The notes below the pieces were generated by a model. It did not search any database. It had not been told where the DNA came from and saw only the letters and a program-made list of their open reading frames with translations. A stretch of 8,565 nt of DNA from Dehalococcoidia bacterium (GTDB lineage: Bacteria > Chloroflexota > Dehalococcoidia > Dehalococcoidales > RBG-16-60-22), in contig JAUWYU010000056.1 of NCBI GenBank assembly GCA_030615655.1, forward strand, positions 1-8,565, given 5' to 3'. Made by a program: the position numbers and the translations under genes. Shown here one piece after another: positions 5,466 to 8,565 of this stretch (within the stretch, counting starts at the first letter, position 1; each line of letters opens with the position of its first letter).

Positions 5466-6119
5466 CTAATCTTGGTAAGGCTCCGGTGGCGGAGGCTGCA
5501 TTACGTTTATCCGGTCCTTACTGTACGGCATGTGGTAGGTCGTGGGTTTATCGGGGCTGTTGTCCGGCGAAGCGGCGATGCTGGCGGCCTGAGGCTCTTC
5601 CACCCAGCCTTTTTCGTAAGGACAGTTGAAGGTAAGGCGGTAGACGAACTTCAGGATTTTCCACTGTCCGTCCTCTTTCACGTACTCCATGTCGTATTTC
5701 CCCAGGCACAGGAACTGGGTGAAGTGACCACCCCTTCCCATGGATGCGAACCCGTGGGAATGCCATATACCCTTGGCTCTGGTCCCTTCCTTGTTAATCT
5801 CGATGATGGGGTTCACGGTCATATGTATGGCGAGAAATCCCGGCGTCATGTGAGCTTTCTCACTGAATATCGTACTCCAGAGCCTCTTAACGCCCTCAAT
5901 ACCTTCATAAACGCCGCTATCTTCTATTTCCAGGGATACGCCCGGCGTTTTCTGGGCGAAAAGGGACGGTATCTCTGCTCTCCTCCCAATATGGTATAAA
6001 TGCGCATAGAGGGACTGCAGCTTCCATATCTCTATGTAGTCTTTAGTACGAGCGTTCTCCGCAACCCGTTCTTTCAGGCGCATAACCTCGGCTTCCAGTT
6101 CTGCCACTGTCATCGTCAT
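5466..6119 (-). CDS. NTF2/SnoaL-like family protein with coiled-coil N-terminus
   Basis: This is a 217-residue protein. A short predicted coiled coil (about 5-24, VAELEAEVMRLKERVAENA) precedes a SnoaL/NTF2-like alpha+beta cone domain at about 27-165. The domain starts with the typical long helix (IEIWKLQSLYAHLYHIGR) and continues through the VYEGIEGVKRLW segment to the strand ending YRLTFNC. The tail from about 190 is Pro-rich and ends PPPPEPYQD. Members are small-molecule isomerases, cyclases or dehydratases, or accessory subunits, and the reaction cannot be read here. The start at 6119 is set by GGAGG 8 bases upstream; a longer form would overlap the preceding dehydrogenase gene. It is the last gene of the SDR / 2-hydroxyacid dehydrogenase / NTF2 set, 58 bases after the dehydrogenase stop, and meets the MFS gene tail to tail 45 bases away. 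Confidence 0.82.
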   Translation of the reverse strand: MTMTVAELEAEVMRLKERVAENARTKDYIEIWKLQSLYAHLYHIGRRAEIPSLFAQKTPGVSLEIEDSGVYEGIEGVKRLWSTIFSEKAHMTPGFLAIHMTVNPIIEINKEGTRAKGIWHSHGFASMGRGGHFTQFLCLGKYDMEYVKEDGQWKILKFVYRLTFNCPYEKGWVEEPQAASIAASPDNSPDKPTTYHMPYSKDRINVMQPPPPEPYQD

Positions 6120-6177
6120 TTTTGATCCCTCCTTTCTCGTAAGCAGGCAATCGCGCTTCCTGCCCCGGGCTGAATCT

Positions 6178-7194
6178 CTAGTAGCCCTTCTTTCTGTCAA
6201 TCACGTTCAGCAGTTTCTTCCCGTTCACATAGCGTTTCAGGTTTTCGCAGAATCTCTCGGTGGCGCGTGAGACGTAGTCTTCCATGCCGCCGGAGACGTG
6301 CGGACTCAAGATTACATTATCGAGCTCCCACAAACGGCTGTCAGCAGGGAGGGGTTCGGTGGCCACGACATCCAGACCTGCCCCGGCAATCCAGTTCTCC
6401 TCGAGCGCACGGATTAGTGCCTTTTCATCAATGATGTTGCCCCTCCCGATATTAATGATATAGGCGGTAGATTTCATGGCTTTGAGTTCTTCCTCCCCGA
6501 TTATTCCCCTCGTTTCAGGAGTGAGCGGTAAGGTGATTGCTACATAATCGCTTTCCGCCAGCAATTGCTTTAGCTGCTCCGGGGGTACCAGCCTGTCCAC
6601 GTATCTGGCCCGCGTGACCTTTTTTGCCGACCTTCGGGTGGCGATGACTCTCATGCCGAATGCTTTGGATAGTCGTGCCACCTCTCGCCCGATACTACCC
6701 AGCCCCACTATGCCCACCGTCTTGGAGCGTAACACGGCTGGCATAAACCTTCTCCACTCGTGTCTTTGCTTCATCTGAAAGCATAATGGTGCCTTTTTAG
6801 CAAACATGAGCATAAATTGGAGTACGAATTCCCCGATTGGGGTGGCATGGATACCACTCACACCGGTTATTATCGCCGGGCTCTGCCAGACATCACTTCT
6901 GGCCATGCGGTCGGCGCCGGCCGACATCATCTGAACCCATTTCAGTTTGGGAGCGCGCGTCAGGAGGTTCTGAGGAAGGAAAAGTCCGTAAATCACATCG
7001 GCTTCGGCTAACAGGGCGTCCAATTTCTCTCTGGCAGTCGAGTCCCCACGTAGCTCCGCATCTGCCAGTACCGAGGCATCTTTAACGTTTATCCCGGGGC
7101 CGGCGAGAGTAATCTGCCGCAAGCATTCCTCGTCTGCCCATGGTGTTGATTTGTCGAATACAGGAGTTATAACAAGCACATTAAGTGATTCCAT
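6178..7194 (-). CDS. D-isomer-specific 2-hydroxyacid dehydrogenase, probably NADP(H)-linked
   Basis: This is a 338-residue cytoplasmic oxidoreductase interconverting 2-keto and D-2-hydroxy acids. The substrate-carboxylate loop MSAGADR lies at 90-96. The Rossmann motif GLGSIG is at 164-169. The catalytic triad is Arg251 (NIGRGNIIDE), Glu280 (LDVVATEPLP) and His299 (LSPHVSGG). Strand 2 of the cofactor domain ends VIATRRS, with Arg187-Arg188 where NAD-specific members carry Asp, which favours NADP(H) as in the GhrA-like branch. I chose ATG 7194 because AAAGGGGG (7205-7212) is 10 bases upstream. The ATG at 7203 is too close to that site, and more distant ATGs (up to 7245) lack one. It lies 92 bases after the SDR gene on the same strand, and is probably in the same operon. 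Confidence 0.9.
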   Translation of the reverse strand: MESLNVLVITPVFDKSTPWADEECLRQITLAGPGINVKDASVLADAELRGDSTAREKLDALLAEADVIYGLFLPQNLLTRAPKLKWVQMMSAGADRMARSDVWQSPAIITGVSGIHATPIGEFVLQFMLMFAKKAPLCFQMKQRHEWRRFMPAVLRSKTVGIVGLGSIGREVARLSKAFGMRVIATRRSAKKVTRARYVDRLVPPEQLKQLLAESDYVAITLPLTPETRGIIGEEELKAMKSTAYIINIGRGNIIDEKALIRALEENWIAGAGLDVVATEPLPADSRLWELDNVILSPHVSGGMEDYVSRATERFCENLKRYVNGKKLLNVIDRKKGY

Positions 7195-7286
7195 AGGATG
7201 CATACCCCCTTTCTTCTGGCTCATTGGCATAAGTTTTCGGTTCAAAGCGGAGCGGAAATGCTCTCTTCGTATGTTCCGGGAGCCTC

Positions 7287-8057
7287 TTACTGAGACGTAA
7301 TGCCTCCGTCCATTATCAGCTCGGTACCGGTCATATAGCTGGACTCATCGGATGCCAGGAAAAGAATGCCGTTAGCTATATCCTCCGGCTTTCCCATGCG
7401 ACCGAGCGGAGTTCTTTCGGCACAGCTCTTTAAAAATCCCTCCAGCATTTCCGGGTCCCTTTTTTCTATCATCCCGGTAAAGCCCGGAGTTAAAATATAA
7501 CCAGGGTGGACCGAATTCACCCTGATATTGGCCTTTGCATAAACGCTGGCATCCCCTTTGGACAGCAGGCGGACACCCCCTTTAGCTGCGTGGTAAACCG
7601 GGTCCCCACCGCCAATAATGCCGAGCATGGATGACATATTGATAATACTGCCGCCGCCTGCCTTCTTCATGTACGGGACAGCATGTTTCGTGCATCGGAA
7701 AACTCCCTTGAGGTCAATATTCAGCACTCTTTCAAACTCCTCTTCCGTCATCTCGTCGCTGGGTTTGCCGGTACCGGGGATTCCGGCATTATTGACCAGG
7801 ATATTAATTTGTCCGTACTTCCTGTAAATCTCCCCGAAAACCTTCTCAACTTCTTTCTCGTTGGTTACATCCATCTGCCAGTAGCTAGCCTCGCCGCCGT
7901 CCTTCTTAATCTCGTCTACAGCCTTCTTGCCCTCATCGTCATTAATATCAGCTATCGCGACTCTGGCGCCTTCCTTTGCCAGGAGTAAACCTGCCGCCCT
8001 TCCTATTCCCAATGCACCGCCCGTCACGATTGCCACTTTACCTCTTACTCTATCCAT
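7287..8057 (-). CDS. Classical short-chain dehydrogenase/reductase (SDR)
   Basis: This 256-residue protein has the full classical SDR set: cofactor motif TGGALGIG (12-19), Asp37 after strand 2 (IADIND), which favours NAD(H), and NNAG at 89-92. The catalytic tetrad is Asn113 (VLNIDLKG), Ser142 (INMSSMLG), Tyr155 and Lys159 (YHAAK). The PGYILTP loop is at 185-191, and the C-terminal SSYMTGTELIMDGG is typical. It oxidises an alcohol or reduces a ketone, and sequence alone cannot separate the FabG, cyclohexanol or hydroxysteroid types. GGAGG lies 8 bases before the ATG at 8057. It is the first gene of the minus-strand set, behind an extended -10 promoter, and divergent from the amidohydrolase. 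With its NAD preference and the neighbouring NADP-type 2-hydroxyacid dehydrogenase, it suggests coupled redox steps in one pathway (inferred). Confidence 0.93.
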   Translation of the reverse strand: MDRVRGKVAIVTGGALGIGRAAGLLLAKEGARVAIADINDDEGKKAVDEIKKDGGEASYWQMDVTNEKEVEKVFGEIYRKYGQINILVNNAGIPGTGKPSDEMTEEEFERVLNIDLKGVFRCTKHAVPYMKKAGGGSIINMSSMLGIIGGGDPVYHAAKGGVRLLSKGDASVYAKANIRVNSVHPGYILTPGFTGMIEKRDPEMLEGFLKSCAERTPLGRMGKPEDIANGILFLASDESSYMTGTELIMDGGITSQ

Positions 8058-8119
8058 TGCCGTATCCTCCGTAACGTTTTAAAAATATCTATTTACTTAT
8101 TCTCTCTGTAAATCGGTTA

Positions 8120-8128
8120 ATTATATCA
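8120..8128 (-). promoter_or_regulatory. Extended -10 promoter of the SDR gene set
   Basis: On the minus strand the sequence reads TGATATAAT: a perfect -10 hexamer (8125-8120) preceded by the TGn extension (8128-8126). Only a poor -35 (TTATGA) is found at 18 bases, as is usual for extended -10 promoters. The leader would be about 56 bases, ending in the GGAGG site of the SDR gene. Confidence 0.6.
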
Positions 8129-8183
8129 CATCCTTTAGGCTCCTCATAACGCAGCGCAGCCGGCGCTCTGTAAGGAAAGGAGG

Positions 8184-8213
8184 TTGATTAATCAGTAGCT
8201 AAAGGGGTAAAAT
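8184..8213 (+). promoter_or_regulatory. Promoter with overlapping palindromic operator, amidohydrolase gene
   Basis: TTGATT (8184-8189), 18 bases, then TAAAAT (8208-8213) give 4/6 and 5/6 matches. The perfect 10-bp palindrome TGATTAATCA (8185-8194) overlaps the -35, a typical repressor position. Transcription would start near 8220, leaving a leader of about 77 bases. The same stretch also carries Shine-Dalgarno-like sequences (AAAGGAGG 8176-8183 and AAAGGGG 8201-8207), so reading it as a promoter competes with reading it as a translated leader. Confidence 0.45.
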
Positions 8214-8214
8214 C

Positions 8215-8295
8215 ATGTACAGTTTTCTCTTCCACAGGAATACTCGAAGTCCGCTCGGAAATAAAGGTGGAGAAATAATCAGATTGGAGGAATGA
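8215..8295 (+). CDS. Possible 26-residue leader ORF before the amidohydrolase
   Basis: ATG at 8215 opens a 26-codon frame (MYSFLFHRNTRS, then PLGNKGGEIIRLEE) that ends with TGA at 8293-8295, one base before the amidohydrolase ATG at 8297. AAAGGGG lies 7 bases upstream, a good ribosome-binding site. The end-to-start junction is the geometry of translational coupling, and the GGAGG site of the amidohydrolase lies within the last codons. I do not recognise the peptide. It has no run of a single amino acid that would suggest attenuation. If the promoter at 8184-8213 is used, its start codon would precede the transcript and the ORF would not be made, so it may be chance. Confidence 0.25.
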   Translation: MYSFLFHRNTRSPLGNKGGEIIRLEE

Positions 8296-8296
8296 A

Positions 8297-8565
8297 ATGA
8301 AGCTGGGAAGATTTATCGTTGATACTCATGTCCACTCTCAACGCCACGCGGCCGGCAAAGCCCTCAAGGGCTCCAAGGACTACGGCGACCTTGGTAAGGC
8401 CATGGGACAGATGGAAGCCTATGACAACTCGCCGCGCCTTATCTACGATATGGATTGCTATGGAGTGGATATGTGTGTCATCGAGCCGGCTTTTGGCATG
8501 ACCAACAAGACAAATGTAGAGCAGGTGAAGAAATACCCGGAAAGGTTTGTGGCCAATTGCTGGCC
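8297..8565 (+). CDS. Amidohydrolase-2 family metal-dependent hydrolase (N-terminal part, cut by window end)
   Basis: The 89 complete codons visible here begin MKLGRFIVDTHVHSQ. The DTHVH motif gives the first two metal ligands, His11 and His13, at the end of the first barrel strand. The later YGVDMCVIEP segment (56-65) matches the second strand region, and KKYPERFVANCW (78-89) matches the typical YPERFVG-type motif of the family. This is the amidohydrolase-2 TIM-barrel group, which includes ACMSD and gamma-resorcylate decarboxylases as well as hydrolases. It usually has about 300-400 residues, so most of the gene, including the catalytic Asp, lies outside the window. The start is fixed by GGAGG (8286-8290), 6 bases upstream. 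Its divergent position to the SDR set suggests a shared pathway, with decarboxylation or hydrolysis of an organic acid as the likely step. Confidence 0.85.
   Translation, partial: MKLGRFIVDTHVHSQRHAAGKALKGSKDYGDLGKAMGQMEAYDNSPRLIYDMDCYGVDMCVIEPAFGMTNKTNVEQVKKYPERFVANCW

Noticed and set aside
5433..5999. Plus-strand 188-codon open frame opposite the NTF2-like gene
   Set aside because: It is antisense to a gene with a clear domain and ribosome-binding site, starts at TTG without a Shine-Dalgarno, and shows no recognisable family.
5466..6200. Longer form of the NTF2-like protein starting at 6200
   Set aside because: It would overlap the dehydrogenase stop and place the strong GGAGG inside the coding region; the ATG at 6119 is correctly spaced from it.
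8152..8168. GC hairpin AGCGC/GCGCT as a terminator or riboswitch part
   Set aside because: It is a single 5-bp stem without T-run or further conserved structure, and lies upstream of both divergent promoters.

Overview
The window reads as a roughly 50% G+C bacterial chromosome fragment, probably from an uncultured Chloroflexota of the Dehalococcoidia type. That guess rests on style only: a secreted protein of nearly identical fibronectin type III repeats, a short pilin-like protein ending in a CTYTF-ADGT-TQT pattern, an Asp-less receiver beside a tandem universal stress protein, and a catabolic set (SDR, 2-hydroxyacid dehydrogenase, NTF2-like protein, amidohydrolase-2) around an MFS carrier. 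No rRNA, tRNA, CRISPR array or insertion sequence is visible.

Left part (1-3404), all genes on the minus strand. In transcription order: a stand-alone degenerate receiver (3404-3015), a two-domain universal stress protein (2970-2134), a glyoxalase-II-like metallo-beta-lactamase-fold hydrolase (1915-1286), a 70-residue BldC/excisionase-type DNA-binding protein (920-708), and the start of a signal-peptide plus FnIII-repeat protein (572 to beyond base 1). The first two form a likely operon. The others are separated by 135-365 base gaps holding regulatory-looking structure, notably four TCACA elements on a helical register at 1058-1111, upstream of the BldC-like gene.

Middle (3405-5420). A 229-base divergent region with three 11-bp direct repeats precedes a plus-strand pilin-like gene whose prepilin processing site is one residue out of register. 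A good sigma-70-type promoter (4086-4114) then drives a 12-TM MFS transporter of the oxalate/formate or monocarboxylate kind.

Right part (5466-8565). A minus-strand trio (SDR, then D-2-hydroxyacid dehydrogenase, then NTF2/SnoaL-like protein) converges on the MFS gene and is read from an extended -10 promoter at 8120-8128. Divergent from it starts a plus-strand metal-dependent amidohydrolase-2 gene cut by the window end. Its leader carries a promoter, a palindrome and a possible 26-codon ORF. Together these look like uptake plus oxidation, reduction and hydrolysis or decarboxylation of an organic (hydroxy)acid or aromatic-derived substrate. The substrate cannot be read from the sequence.

The most interesting signals are the helically phased direct repeats beside a BldC-like gene, the phosphorylation-incompetent receiver, and the altered pilin N-terminus. 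No complete new defence or mobile system is seen.
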